64,000 nt of DNA from Simmondsia chinensis (GCA_018398585.1 JAGTTD010000011.1:14685346-14749345), one strand, 5' to 3'. Positions 34,086 through 47,409 are shown, counted from the first letter of the stretch. Made by a program: numbers and translations. Notes: generated by a model not told the origin, from the sequence alone.

Positions 34086-36108
34086 TGTTAAGATTAGTAT
34101 CTTAAAATCCAGATTTATTCTGTTAATATTATTTTATTAAAGAATAAAATTAAAGTTCCAGTCATTTTCCTGTTAAATTTGTATATGTGAGCATTTATAC
34201 TGCATGTGATTTTATTTTTGGAAACATCCATGAGATTGGTGTAGTCCTCATACTACAATTTACATGTTTGTTGTAAGTGGTTTATGAGATTAACCCACAG
34301 ATAAACTTGAAACAAATGGCATGGATTGTTGTTTGAAAGACTCGTAGTCCAAGACAAGTTTGGACCACTTGTATGCTAAGACTATAACATGACATTTTAG
34401 ATGGCTTATCTTGGTCATGTGGTTGGTGATCTAAAAGTGTTAGGTTGGTGTGTTTAACAAGATTGGCACAATGAGTTGGACCATGTGGATTACTTGTTTC
34501 TAGACTACTATCGGAGATGAGTGATTCATGTTGTACTGTTTGAACGACGACTCTAAATCCTGAGAGTATTCTGGACTTGTGCATGGAGCGTTAGTTACTT
34601 TGGTGTACTATAAGTAAGGTCTAAATGCATAACTAAATTCCCATGTAAACTGGGTAGCGGCATGAAGTATGACAAGAATCCGGCATTCAATAGGGAATTT
34701 ACAATATCTTATGAGATACAAATGTCCCTTTAGTTGATTTGCAAATAATTGTATAGTTCGGAAACTTTGGCCAAAGTATTCCAAGTGTTTGACATTTGAA
34801 ATTTATACTGTGAATGTGTTCAAGTATAAATGAATTATTCAGTCAAGGGCGAGTTGGTAATTAATGGAGAAGCTGTGGGAAAGATAATGGTTCGTCATGG
34901 ACATCTAGTCGAGGGGTTTTTGTCATCAGTATAATCTATTAGGGAGATATCGAATAAATGGTTTAAGTTTTGAGTGCAGTGAGATTTATTTAGTGGAATT
35001 AAGTCTCATTAAATAGTAATTATATTATTTTATGAGATGACCGATTTAACCCATTTGGAGCTAGATTTGAATTGTTCCTGAGGTCCCTGCACAAGCCTTT
35101 GTATCTATTGGCATCGAAAAATATTAAAGAATTCATGAGATGGGTCAATTAATTTTGCCAAACATTATTAATAAGATGACTAAAAATTAAAAATTGTAAA
35201 ATAAAATAATTTTTAAAAATTAAAATTCATAAGATGAATTTTTACATGTGGGAAGCAAAACAAAAAAAAAAAGAAAGAAAAATCGCTTTTATTAGGGATT
35301 GATCCACACCTTTGCGGATGAACCAACTAGGGTGCGACACGTGCTGCGCACTGGCTGGTCATGGGTTGATCTGCGTGCGCACGGGCGGGCCAATCACGAC
35401 CCACCACATGGCACACGGAATCACCTCAAAGTGTGCGGCTTTTCCCTGGGTAAAACACAGCGTTTGGTGTTTTGTTTTATTTGAAACGACGCGTTTTGCT
35501 TGTTAACTGGATTTCATAATTTACGAATCCCACATCATTCTTTTGTTATTTTTCGCTCAAGTAGCCTATTATAAATAGAGGTACATATTCAGAGGTTTGG
35601 CATTCAATTGAGATTAAATTTTTTGGGTTTCTAGAAATTATTTCGGAGACCTAATTGGAGAGAAAAATTTCCATTGAAAATTTTCTTTCATTAGTTTAAT
35701 ATTTTTCGGAGGCACTCTCCGGGCAGTTCGAGGTCATTGCATAGAAGATCACTAGGTCTCGATCCCTTGGTATTATCTGGAGTATTACTTTCTGGTTTTC
35801 TCTATTTGGAGCTATTCCAAGTCTGTTTTTCTTTCCTTCTTCTTCTAGTTTTCACTTTTCTATTTATTTATAGTATTCGTTATTATGCCCGTTTAAGTTT
35901 ATGTATTGTTATGAATGTATTAGAGTAAAAGGCCCGGAGATCTAAATTAAAAATTTAGATATGGAGATTTAAATTATGAATTTAAATATGTAGATTTAAA
36001 ATTAGGAATTTTAAATCAACCCTAGGTTTATAATTATGAATTTTAAACCCCTTCTGCTGCATAAACTTTATACAAAATTAGGGAGAATTTTTTAAATTTG
36101 TCCCAACA
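34086..36108 (+). mobile_element. About 2-kb LTR inserted in the LINE
   Basis: Starts tgttaagatt and ends cccaaca, and is homologous to the inverted sequence 40246-42227. It is followed directly by a primer-binding-site-like cggtattaaagc and a leader, so it is the 5' LTR of a retroelement whose interior and 3' LTR are missing. No coding content, apart from short frames that I do not support. Confidence 0.65.
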
Positions 36109-36275
36109 ATCGGTATTAAAGCAAAGGGATTATACGTATAATCCTATTCTCGGGAGCTCTTGCACACGAAGCATGACTCTCCAACTGAGGGCTTAGGTAA
36201 AGAGAAGAGTCTCCTACTCTAAGTGCTCAAATAGGTGCCTTTCGTTGTGATCATAGTTGAGAACTGTGAATCCAA
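36109..36275 (+). mobile_element. Primer-binding site and leader of the 2-kb-LTR element
   Basis: cggtattaaagc at 36111-36122 resembles the initiator-Met tRNA site. The following leader is shared with 40062-40245 on the other strand and stops near 36275, where the LINE reverse transcriptase resumes. The element is thus truncated after its leader. Confidence 0.6.
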
Positions 36276-38090
36276 CAGTGCGCGGAGCACCAAAACCGCT
36301 GGTATTGCAGGTGGATTACACCCGACAAAGTGAAGGAAGCCTTGAAACATATGGGAATAAATTAAGTAGTTGGCCTAGACGGAATTCCCATAGAGGCATG
36401 GAAATGTCTTGGACAGAAGGGGATTCATTGGCTGACTAAATTATTTAAACAAATCCTTCGGGGGAAAAAGATGCCTTACGAATGAAGGAAGAGCACATTT
36501 ATCCCGATCTATAAGAACAAAGGTGACATCCAAAGTTGCGCCAACTATTGGGGTATTAAATTAATGTGCCACACTCTGAAGTTGTGGGAGCGGATCGTAG
36601 AAAGGAGAATACGGCAACACATAGAGTTGTCCGAGAACCAATTTGGATTTATGCCCGGGAGATGTACAATAGAGGCCATCCACCTCCTAAGGATACAGGG
36701 AGAGACTGAAGGATTTCCACATGGTTTTCATTGTTTTGGAGAAGGCATATGATACATTGCCAAGGGAGGCCCTATGGAGGGTTTTGGATAGGAAAGGCAT
36801 TTCAACACCTTATATCCGGGCCATTAGAGACATGTATGACAATGCTCAAACTAATGTGTGTACAGTGGAAGGAGAGACAGAAGCCTTTCCGATAACAGTC
36901 GAGATACATCAGGGATCTGCCTTGAGTCCCTTCCTGTTCACACTGGTTATGGATGAGCTCACAAGGCACGTCCAAGGAGATGTGTTTAGGTGCATGCTTT
37001 TTACAGATGACATAGTTTTGGTAGGGGAATCTCAAGAAGAGGTAAACGAGAAGCTAGATTTGTGGAGAAGGGTATTAGAATCGAAGAGCCTACGAATTAG
37101 TAGATCCAAGACCGAGTGCATGAAACTTAAGTTCAACCCTTCTACCATGCCTAGCGTAGTAGACATTAAGGTCGGATCTTAGACCATACAAAGAAAAGAG
37201 AGTTTCAGATACTTGAGTTCAATGGTGCAGAACAATGGCGAAGTGGACGAGGATGTCAATAACAGGATTAGAGTAGGCTGGCATAAATGGAGGTTGGGGT
37301 CCGCAGTACCCTGTGATAAAAAGATCCCATTAAAGCTAAAGGGGAAATACTAAAAGGCAATAGTGAGACTGACTATGTCCTCTGGGGCAGAGTGTTGGCC
37401 GATGAAACAACATTATACACGGAAGATAAAGGTTGCGGACATGAGGATGTTGCGGTAGATGTGCGGACATACAAGGAAGGATAGGATCAGGAACGACATT
37501 ATAAGAGGCAAATTGGGCGTCGCACCGATTGAGGACAAATTGAGAGAGCAGCGTTTGTGGTGGTATGGGCATGTTAGGAGGAGACCTTCCATTGCCCCAG
37601 TCAGGAGATACGAACAGGCCCATACTATGCTAGGGAGGAGAGGAAGAGGCAGGCCTAAGAATAGATGGATGGAGACAATCTGACAGGACTTCACCCACCT
37701 AAACCTACAGGAGGAGATGGCCTTAGATAGAGTGGGGTGGAGGGCTAGCATAAGGGTAGCCGATGCAGCGCCTTAGAGTAATGCTTCTTCTATGGTTGGC
37801 ACTAGTGTTTCTAGGTTCCTTAACTTCTTCTTTTGGCGCAGGTATTATAGCTCCTATTTTTTTATAGGTGTACTTGTACACTTGTGTACTTGCGGGTCTA
37901 CAGTGATCTTCCTTGAGTTTTGCTTGGTATCACTTGGCTTGTATTTTGTTTGATTCTAATTCTATGTTGCTCCCATATTTTCAGGCTATATGCTTCCCTG
38001 ACAACATGTTCTTCAGGTTGGGGGCAATTGGAAACAACCTCTCTTTAGGGTAGCACCCTAAAGGGGGAAGGCTGCGTACACCCAACGCCA

Positions 38091-38092
<2 letters not shown>

Positions 38093-38127
<35 letters not shown>
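38093..38127 (+). repeat. Homopolymer of 35 C
   Basis: An uninterrupted C run followed by seven A, close to the 3' end of the LINE in the segment after gctgcgtacacccaacgcc. The length is likely to be uncertain. Confidence 0.9.
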
Positions 38128-38129
<2 letters not shown>

Positions 38130-38183
38130 AAAAACCCCTGCTTTTGCGGGAGCTTTAGTGGCACTTGGACTGTTGTTGTTGTT

Positions 38184-40061
38184 ATTTCCCCCACTAAAAA
38201 CCCTTATCCCTCCACAAGGGTTAGAGTTGAGGCATTGCCTCTCATGAGTGAAACATTATGGATACAAACTTTACCCAATTAATTTGTCTAAAACTAATAA
38301 AAGGTATTTATACCTTTTTCTAGAAAATATTAAAGGGAAGGGTAATTTGGTAATTATAAGTAATCGTAGGGCAAGTTTGTAAATTCCACTAATATGTAAC
38401 CCTAACCCTAATTTCATCTAAAACCTCTAGCATCTCTTCCTCTTCCTCCTATGTCAGCGGTGTTCGCTCCTTTTGTCTGTTTTAGTGTTTGTATGATTAC
38501 CATAAGCACAAAATCAAACAAACCTATAAAAAACGGACTCGTAACGACTTGGGAGCAAGTCTAATTGATAGAATGCACATGTTTTACCTATATCAATCAC
38601 CTCTGAAGAGGATTGATGCTTTTGGTGAATCCTATTTCGTTTTGTAATTATAATATGAATTCTACAATTGCTCCAATTAAGGAGACTTAAGTTATATATT
38701 TTTAGTTTTCAGGTTTAGTGGCATGACAAAAATTAAAAGGATATGGACCTTGCTCAAGTTGCAGTTGTAGTGACATAACGGAGCACATAGACACCTTATC
38801 TCGTACACATAAAAATAGAAACTGGGGTGGAGATAGGCTCAAGAGCTCAACAATCAACTTACAAGCTCATGTTTACAGATTTTTAGGCCTAGCACCCTAG
38901 ACTTGTAATAACTCGAATGAGTTAAAGCTTGACAAGATTTAGGTGGAGCGAACTGTATTTGAGTCAATGGACCAATGCGATCAAGGTCAATCCTTACCCG
39001 TCAAAGCCTTGAAATGATGACTTAAACCTATGTTGCTGCATGTTGAAAATGAAGCATTCAAGAGCTTAATATGAACATTATTTTGACCATAACTCAAGCA
39101 CAAACATCATAACATGGTTTGTGCATTTTAGGAGTTAAATATTCACTAACTTACAGCAATCATCACTTTTACCACATGAACAAACTAAACACCAACTTTT
39201 CTCCCCCTTTGTCGTCAACAAAAATCCTAAGAGAAGGGATAGAGAAATTGAAAACTCCCCTTATCAAGAGCAATAGGCACATGTAGACAAAGCGAAAGGG
39301 TACAAATTCTCAAAGAGTCATAACATTTCATTCAATTTAAGCATAATGATGTACAATGAATAAGAAAATGTAGCTCCAAATGTTTCTAAAAAGAATTTAT
39401 GAAGTTGGAGGTCCTTGTCCACATGAGAGAAAGTCTAAAATCTTTTGAAGCATTGATTGCGTGTCGGTGCGGAACTCTTCAAGATCCGAGTGTAAGGAAG
39501 ACACCTATCCTTCAAAAAAGTAAGTTAGTCACTTATACCCCTACGTTTCTGAGGTCCTTGTTAAGGTCGCTTACACTCCTTGATGATTTTGGATGTGTTT
39601 TGGAAATTTTTGTGAAAGAGAGAGGTTAGGGTTTGTGAGAGGAGAGGATAAATGAGTGAAGATATGTGTGAAGTGAAGAAATTGGGAGAAAAAAGGAAAG
39701 TTAAGAAACCATGCTTCATTGTAGGCTCGGGATGGCCTATGTGGGTTGACACACGCCTTATGTGCGTCTACATACAACAAAACAGTGAGGTTCATTGTAA
39801 GTATGTGTGTTAACAAACAAGTTTTTTGTGTGTGTGCGATTTGTCTTTGTTTTTGTTTTTTTTCTTTTTGTTTAAAGTGAGAATACTCATTTTCAAAAAA
39901 TAGTCCAAGATCCTATGTCCATAAGCAATCAAAGTCAAGTGGTCAAATTACAAATGCCAATTCCAATTTAGTTAAAATGTCCTCTTATTAATCATTCGTG
40001 GAGACAAATTCCACAATTGTTGGGAAAATATAACTTTTGTTGGAAAAATAAACTCTGATAC
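38184..40061. other. Unassigned stretch, possibly non-coding retroelement interior
   Basis: No gene recognised. Short minus-strand frames near 39561-39816 lie in sequence resembling a leader (aaaccctaacctctctcttt on the minus strand). The stretch ends at a second tRNA-site-like motif (minus strand cggtatcagag, about 40052-40062), so it could be the interior of a large non-coding derivative of the adjacent minus-strand LTR element. Unproven. Confidence 0.35.
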
Positions 40062-40245
40062 CGATCGGTGGGTTCACAATTTTTCAACTGTGTTCACAAC
40101 AAGGGGTACCCATTAGAGTACTTAGAGTAGAAGACTCTTCTCTCTACCTAACCCCCGGTCAGAGAGTTACGCTTCATGACACCTCACGTGTGAGAGCTCT
40201 AGGTAATAGGGTTATCTCTATAAATCCTTTTACTCTAATACCTGT
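40062..40245 (-). mobile_element. Leader of the minus-strand 2-kb-LTR element
   Basis: Follows the minus-strand LTR directly. On the minus strand it opens aggtattagagt, primer-site-like, and matches the leader at 36109-36275. Confidence 0.55.
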
Positions 40246-42227
40246 TGTTGGACGAATTTAAAAAATTCTCCCTAGTTTCATAAAGTTTACGCAGCAAAAG
40301 GGGTTTAGAATTCATAATTCTAAACCTAGAGTCGATTTGAAATTCATAATTTTTAAATCTAGATCAAAATTCTCAATTTAGATCTATAGGCCTTTTACTC
40401 TAATACATTCATAACAATACATAAAATTTAACGGGCATAATAACAAATACTATAAATAAATAGAAAAGAAAAAAATAAAAGTGAAGGACAGAAAACATAC
40501 CTGGATTTGATCGAAATAAAGAAAACAAGAAAGTGATAATAATCTTCAGAATCGAGACCTCGCAATCTTCTACACAATGACCTCGAGCTGCCTGGAGGGT
40601 GGGCTCCGAAAAATATTAAACTGAGGAAAGAAATATTTCAACAGAAAATTTTCTCTCCAATTAGGTTTCCGAAACAAATTCCAAAAACCCAAAATAATTT
40701 GTTGGATTGAATGCCAAATCCTTAGAATAGGTAACTCTATGTATAGCAAACTACTGGAGCGGAAACAAGCTGAAATTTCGATGTGGGATTCGCTGGTTTA
40801 AATCCAAACACAACGTTTAATATAAAAACAAAAACAAAGCGCCGCGTTTCACCTAGTGTTAAAATCGCTCATGGCTATTTTTATTTAAGCGTGAAATGTG
40901 GCGGGCCGCGATTGGCCTGCCCGTGCTCACGCAGATGACCCCATGTCGCACGTTGGTTGGTTGATCCGTGAGCACACAGATTGATCCCTGTGAGGGTAAT
41001 TTTGCATTTTTTTTTTCCCCATATGTAAAAATTCATCTTATGAATTTTAATTTTCTAAAATTATTTTATTTTATAATTTTCAATTTTATTCATCTCATGA
41101 ATAATGTTTGGCAAAATTAGATTTACCCATCTCATGGAAAAATAATTTATCTTATGAATTCTTTAATATTTTTTCGTTGGCAATAAATACAGAGGCTTGC
41201 GCAGGGACCCCAGGGACAATTTAAATCTAGCTCCAAATGGGTTAAATTAATCATCTCCTGAAATAATTTAATTACCATTTAATAAGACTTAATTTCACTA
41301 AATAAATCTCACTGCACTCCACACTTGAACCATTTATTCGATATTTTCTTAATAGATTGTATTAATGACAACAACCCCTCCACTAGATGTCTATGATAGA
41401 GAATAAATATAACTACTACCATTATCCTTCTCATAGTTTTATCATTAGTTACCGACTCGCCTTTCACTAAATAATTCATTTATACTTAAACACATTCACA
41501 GTATAAATTTCTAATGTCAAACACTTGAAATATTTTGGCTAAAGTTTCTGAACTATTCAAATATTTGCGAATGACTAAGGGGACATCTGTGTCTCATAAG
41601 ATACCGTAGATTCCCTATTGAATACCTGATCCTTGTCACACTTCACGCCGCTACCCAGTGTACGTGGGAATTCAGTCGTGCGTTTAGACCTTACTTATAG
41701 TACACCAAAGTAACTGACGCTCCATAAACAAGTCCAGAATACTCTTAGGATTTAGAGTCGTTGTTCAAATAGTATAATATGAATCATTCATCTCCGATAG
41801 TAATCTAGAAACAAGTAATCCACATGGTCCAACTCAGTATGGCAATCGTATTAAACACACCAACATAACACTTTTGGATCACCAGCCACATGACCAAGAC
41901 AAGTCATCTAAAGTGTCACGTTATAGTCTTAGCATACAGTGGTCCAAACTTGTCTTCGACTACAAGTCTTTCAAACAACAATTCATACCATTTGTTCTAA
42001 GTCTATCTACGGGTTAATCTCATCTACCACTTAAAATAAACATGTAAATTGTAGTCTGAGGACTACACCCATCTCATGAGGACTACACCCATCTCATGGA
42101 TGTTTCCAAAAAGAAAATCACTTGCAGTATAAATGATCGCTTACACAAGTTTAACAAGGAAACAACTGGAATTTCAATTTTATTCATTAATAAAATAATA
42201 TAAATAGAATAAGGACGTAATAATAAG
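40246..42227 (-). mobile_element. About 2-kb LTR, inverted copy, inserted in Ty3 element 2
   Basis: Inverted relative to 34086-36108 and homologous nearly throughout, including the ends (minus strand ...gtccaaca at 40246). It contains a short local duplication of a catgagatgggtgtagtcct unit near 42060-42100. Its outer edge interrupts the protease region of the Ty3 gag-pol near 42228. The exact start is uncertain by some tens of bases. Confidence 0.65.
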
Positions 42228-43640
42228 TGTGGGCACTGTTTCCAGCCTGAGTTCACGGACTACAGTAGCGTCAAGGAAGCTATTGGTGCTTCCACTATCA
42301 ATAAGGACGGTAATGGCCCACTTCTTGATAGAACCTCTCAAACGCATTGTGTTATGAGTAATGCGTCCAGAGAGAGCATTGAGGGAGATCTCCATCACAC
42401 CGGTTTCCTCCTCTTGAGCCTCTTCTTCTTCTTGTATTTCCTCCTCTTGCTCTTCTTCCACTTCCTCTTGTCCCTCCATACTTTGGAGCTGCTTTGACTT
42501 ACATATGTGTCCAGGAAAATAGCGCTCCTGACACTTATAACACTGACTGGGTTCGCGCCTTGGGGCGCTGGAGCCTGAGGAGGACGCTGGGCCAGACCGT
42601 GCCCCCTGGAACCTTGACACGGACCCTGGGCCTGAGAAAGACACATGCGACCCTGGGCGCACACTGGACCGGGGCTTGACATGGGATCCAGGCCTAGCAA
42701 CACTCGATCTGGTCCCTCTGAAGCCACGGATCTTAGCGATAGCCAAATCTTGAAGTTTGGCTTGGTCAAATGCCAAACGTAGGTCCTGTGGTCGTGCTGC
42801 TTTGACTGAGGCTCTGAGTATAGGCTTTAGGCCGCTTATGAAGCTGGAAACGCAGTAATCTTCTGTCAAGGCTGGATGATAAATCAGCATCCAACTCTTG
42901 AGTTCTTCAAAACGCATGATATAGTCCTCCACAATATTGTTTTGGATGATTTTGCTGAATTCCTCCACTATGTCCTGAAGGGACCAATCTCCAAATCCCT
43001 TGCAAAGCTCATCAACAAAGAACTACAATGTGATCATAGGATTTTTGAGCTCCAACGCTTGGTACCAAGCCTCTCCTTGATCGGGCAAGTGATTGGAGGC
43101 AAACTCTACCCGTTCTTCAGTTGGCACGTGGTACCAACGAAAATACTTAAGCAATCCCCTGATCCAACCCCTAGGATTCGATCCATCAAAGCAAGGAGGA
43201 TCTAATTTGCTGGTATGATGCGAGTTCCAGGTACGGTTGCTTCCATTACTGCCACTATTGTCAGCCTCATCACCCACACGTGAAGGAACACGTTCATTTC
43301 TGACCTCCGGAGGTGGAGGTGGAGGAGGAATCAAGCCACTTCCTCCAATTGGAACATAATTGCCAGAGCCTCCAGCAGTAACTTGAGTAGGAGCAGCCAG
43401 CATTGCTACCTCAGGTTGTTTCTCTTGGCTAATTGTGAACCTCTGCATTGTAGCGTTCAAAGTCTCCATGGTCATCCTAAGATTCTCGGTAATCTGAGCT
43501 TGAGAATCAATGGAAGTCTTTAGTTCGTTGCTTATCTGAACTTGATTTTCAGTAATTCTATCCAATCTCTCCAATCGCCGTTCAACAGATTCAAATCGTT
43601 GTTGAACTTGTGAATCAGCGGTTTCCTCTGATGAAGACAT
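42228..43640 (-). pseudogene. gag and protease start of Ty3 element 2
   Basis: Starts at the ATG at 43640 (MSSSEETADSQVQQRF). Gag has a coiled-coil-like N-terminal part, a Pro/Gly linker (PPPPPPPEVRNERVPSR), the capsid-like domain (CFDGSNPRGWIRGLLKYFRW..., YIMRFEELKSWML), a basic Ser/Gly/Arg linker, a nucleocapsid knuckle CYKCQERYFPGHIC and an acidic Glu stretch, then the protease start with LIDSGSTNSF. One TAG at 43020-43022 replaces Gln. The protein breaks off after RELRLETVP at the inserted LTR, so reverse transcriptase and integrase are missing. Confidence 0.88.
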
Positions 43641-43694
43641 TGTGGCAGCGGATCGAGTGCTTCTAGTAATGGCCAGTTTGGTGATCGTAAGATG

Positions 43695-43706
43695 GCTCTG
43701 ATACCA
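43695..43706 (-). other. Primer-binding site of Ty3 element 2
   Basis: Minus strand tggtatcagagc, a perfect match to the initiator-Met tRNA complement, eight bases from the LTR end. Confidence 0.88.
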
Positions 43707-43714
43707 CCTTTTCA

Positions 43715-44353
43715 TGAGCCTAGGTCCGTGACTTAAGTTCAAGACCGGATTGATCAACGAACTTAGGGTTTAGAGTTTTAGAGTTAAGATGAGAAAGAGA
43801 AGGTGAAAATTAGATGAGAAGTAGAGATAGAATTAAGACGAGAAAAAGAAGCATTTCATTGATATTTGTTTGGATGATCAATACAAGTATAAGTTCCCTT
43901 ATTTATACTACTTACATCAATTCAAAAATGAGCGAGAAATAACTAACTACAATTCAAAATAATTGGCGGGAATTAACCGTCCAGCAAAAGGCGGGAAGGG
44001 GAGGAGCGTGTTGGCTTAACCATTTCTAGAGTGTTCTAGATTATTCTATATTCCCATGTGACTAATAATTGAATTAATACCCAATTTATATTTATTGTTA
44101 TTGGGCTTTAATCCAACTAAGTATGGGCCAAAAACAAGAAAAGACAACGGGCCTTGAGAATATCCTGACTATGCTGGTGCGCGTCCTGGGTCGGGCCCAA
44201 GACAATGTCATGACATCCCAGGCAGCGAACTGGAGCGGTCCTGGACAAGCGAGCTAGGCCGGGCCTGGACATTCCTCAGGACGGACCTTGACAAGCCTCT
44301 GGCGCGACCTAGTGCGGACCCGACAGCGACCTGGACTGAGCCCGTGACAGTCA
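43715..44353 (-). mobile_element. 5' LTR of Ty3 element 2
   Basis: On the minus strand it runs from TGACTGTCACGG to CTAGGCTCA. It matches 587-1227 with scattered changes. It inserted in the signal-peptide codons of a receptor gene copy (44354-44436). The 3' LTR is not in the window, so no target duplication can be shown. Confidence 0.85.
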
Positions 44354-44436
44354 TCCATCTAGCCTGCTAGGACTAGAGGAGAATACACAATAGAGTAGAG
44401 AAAAAGCACCAAAATGGTACTTAAAATGTTGTGCAT
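44354..44436 (-). pseudogene. 5' remnant of a PEPR-like gene (unit A, block 2)
   Basis: Same 83-bp remnant and same LTR junction as 1228-1310: an ATG at 44436, a partial signal peptide, then retrotransposon. The promoter-like DNA up to 44715 is retained. Confidence 0.75.
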
Positions 44437-44715
44437 CCTGAATATGTTAAGGCCCAAGAGAAGGAAAAGAAGCAACCAGAAGTCCACGGTTATAGCATTA
44501 GAGAAATGAGGATCAAAGTGATGGGCATGGGGAGAGAGATTGAAGATTTGAAATGATGAAGATGGAGAATGAACAAAGAGAAATTAAAGACCCAAAGAGC
44601 CAGAGAGAGGAGTATATTATAGCAATGAATGCTTCGGTGGGTGGTCCGATTGGATTTTACAAAAAATATTTCAGGGGCCCCTTCTTTTTTGTACGGTTTC
44701 TACGCGGCGTCAGAT

Positions 44716-46417
44716 GAGCCGTTACCCCGAATAGCATAAAAAAAAATATTATTAAAAATGATATATTTTAAAAAAATAATGACTCAAATGGCTTTCGCGT
44801 CATTCTACTCAAAATTTTTTATTTTTATTTTTTAAATTGATGAAACCCCCCTCTTAAAGGGAGGCTTTTGTCGCTGTTCAAGAAAAAGGGAGGCTTTTGT
44901 GTACGCAAGCCACAGCACCAAATGTTTTTAAATTAAATTTTGTTTTTGGCAAACCCATGCATGTAATTAATTTTGTTTTTTTAATCTGAATTTAATTTTT
45001 AGTAATGTATCAATATATATCTATATTACATAAAATTTCATTATTTGATAAATTTTTAAATGAAGTCAAACATATAAGTTATATATTTTTATTATTATGT
45101 CAATATTTGACTTTACGCTTTATCTTTGAGTTAAATTAAATTCATACTACTTATTATTATTATTAAAAACATGGTTTTAAATTAAATTTAAATTGTGTTT
45201 ATAGTTTGTCATAAATAGTCTAAATTAAAATTTAATCATATATAGCTGTTTGTAACAAAATATTGAACATAAATTATTATTTTTAAAATATTATATAAAA
45301 TAATAAATTAAATATGTGTCAAAATAAAAAGACATTACTTATTATGATGGCACATTATTTTACGTATCCTCATGAAAATATATAATGTCATTTTATTTTT
45401 CCAGAAAAGAATTATGTATTGACATGTATTTTTTTCATCCTTTAATGAATATTATGCAGTTTTTTTAAATATTCGACTTATTTATTTTTATTTTTTTACC
45501 ATTTTATGTTATTTTTTGGTAATTTATAGAAAAGTTGTTTTTTGTAATTTTTTCATGTTATTTCTTTGATTATTTTATGTTGGTTCAAATAAAATATTGT
45601 ATAATAATTTATATATATTGTCTTCTTACTCTTGTACAACAGATTATTTATTAATCTGTACTATTTCATCATTTGATGACTACTATATATTCTTTTTTGT
45701 AAGTGCTCCACTTAATAAAAAAAGTGTGTGTTTATTTTGGCGTATACTTTAACATTTTAGTTTTATTTTATTTTTTGACGCAGGAACTTTTTATTTTACG
45801 TAGTAACTCAAGAAAATAATTAATGTTCAATATTCTCTGAAGAAACTACTAAGTAAAATAGCTCTAAAAATGAGTAACACTATAAAATTATGTATACATA
45901 ATATAATTTAAATATTTAATAAATAATTTAATTTAATTTACTCATAAACTATAAGTGTAATTTAAATTTAATTCAAAATTATGTTCCTAATAATAATGAA
46001 AATTTTAAATTTAATTTAACCTAAATATGGTGCATTAAGTCAAGTATTACATAACAATAAAAATATAAATTTATATACTTAATTTAATTAAAACATTTAT
46101 TAAATAAATAAATTTGACACAATATACTTACTTTTATTAAAGTTTAAAATTAAAAAAAAAGATAATGCATTTACACTACTGTGCATTCATGGAATTTCAA
46201 GACGGCACGCCAAACCCTAACATAAGTCACCACTTGGTGTTTTGGCTTGCATATACAAAAGCCTTGCTTTGGGAGGGAGATTTTCATCAATAATTTCACA
46301 AAAAAATAATATAAAATTTTAAGTAGAATGACGTGGAGGCCATCTAAGTCATTACTTTGTAAAATATGCAATTTTTATTCATATTTTTCTTTTTTATACT
46401 ATTTTGGGTAATGGCTC
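44716..46417. mobile_element. MULE-like TIR element, family 2, copy 4
   Basis: Partner of 1589-3322. Left flank cagat, right flank atttcagat. It lacks some 20-30 bp near 45355 relative to copy 1. Non-coding interior. Confidence 0.7.
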
Positions 46418-47072
46418 ATTTCAGATGGGGATATGTAGAAATCACTTTGACCTTACTGGACCAAAATGTACTTTCTTGATGTAAATTTTTTTTTTTAACA
46501 AAAATAAAGAAGTTCAGTTTTTGGATTGTTTACGATGAATAAGAAATTTTAAAGCATTAGTATTAATGAGGGTCAGGAGGACTCTTTCATTCTAAAAGGC
46601 TACAACCACGAAAACTGAAACTAGCTAACCGATTTGCAGCTCGATTTACTTCCCAAAAATAGTGATTGAAATACACCTAGTAACATTAATGACTGATGAG
46701 ACGAAAATCATCGACGATAATTCGGATGTCAGCTAGAGTCGTATACAAACTCATAAGAGCCTTGATCACCACTTGATTATCTACCCAATTATGCTTGATA
46801 TTTGTTTTGTACTTTCAGTCATTCGGGTCAAATTGAGTTAGTCAATTGTTGACTCTCAATCAACTTAATTTTTTTTATTAACCTAATTAAATTTAAGACA
46901 AAATTTAGATGTCTATGAGTGCATCGTACGAGATCAGGCTAGTTTTTATTTATCCAAACTTTAGAATTTTTTGTATCTTTGCTTTCACTTTGTTCTACTC
47001 AGTTTGTGAATAAACAAAACTACTTATTCCTAGTCTTAGACAAAATAATACCATATAGACATTTTTAATATA
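46418..47072. other. AT-rich intergenic DNA, unit A block 2
   Basis: Homologous to 3323-3977. Nothing gene-like seen. Confidence 0.5.
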
Positions 47073-47409
47073 GGCCTTGTTTGGTGTACTGAAAGTAAAC
47101 GTAGGAAGTAGAAACTTATGGGATGTCCAAGATTGGGATTTGTTTAGTTGGCAGGAAGTTGGTAGAATGAGAGAAATAGAAACTGCCTATCAATTTTCAT
47201 TTCCCTCAAAAAATAGGAAATAACTTACCTAGCCCCTCTGGGTAAGTTCTAATTCCTTCGTTTTTAACTAGCTTTTCCAAGGAAGTTTATTTCCCATCTC
47301 GACAATCAAACATCTTTTGTCCACTTCCTGGGAAGTTAACACAGGAATTGAATTGCCTACAAATATAACTTCCGATCGAAATTTAATTCCTGTAACAACC
47401 ATACAAGGC
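47073..47409. mobile_element. MITE with GGCCTTGTTTGGT-type ends, copy 4
   Basis: Partner of 3978-4314, left end ggccttgtttggtgt, right end read inward gccttgtatggttgt. Confidence 0.55.

Larger units (their letters stand above)
32640..38183 (+). mobile_element. RTE-type LINE, split by an LTR insertion
   Basis: The coding region starts with an AP-endonuclease domain (LQETNWVG near 32835; SAYAPQTGLAEHEKAAFWED; GKDFNGHVG, where Lys replaces the usual Gly before DFNGH), continues through 34085, is interrupted at 34086-36275, and resumes with reverse transcriptase: ENQFGFMPGR near 36630, the LEKAYDTLPREALW block, GSALSPFLFTLVMDEL, and an active-site motif FTDD at about 37000 (FADD is usual). The C-terminal part (MCGHTRKDRIRNDIIRGKL, GRRGRGRPKNRW) matches the LINE at 18955-20455. 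The 3' end is (GTT)n at 38172-38183. Several stops and frameshifts disable it. The 5' limit is uncertain. Confidence 0.85.

Noticed and set aside
35299..35928. Short frames of 60-64 codons within the 2-kb LTR
   Set aside because: They are not kept in the inverted LTR copy and resemble no protein.
34086..42227. The inverted 2-kb copies as terminal repeats of one DNA transposon
   Set aside because: Each has a tRNA-site-like motif and a leader on its inner side, as LTRs do. One sits in a LINE and the other in a Ty3 gag-pol, so they are separate insertions.
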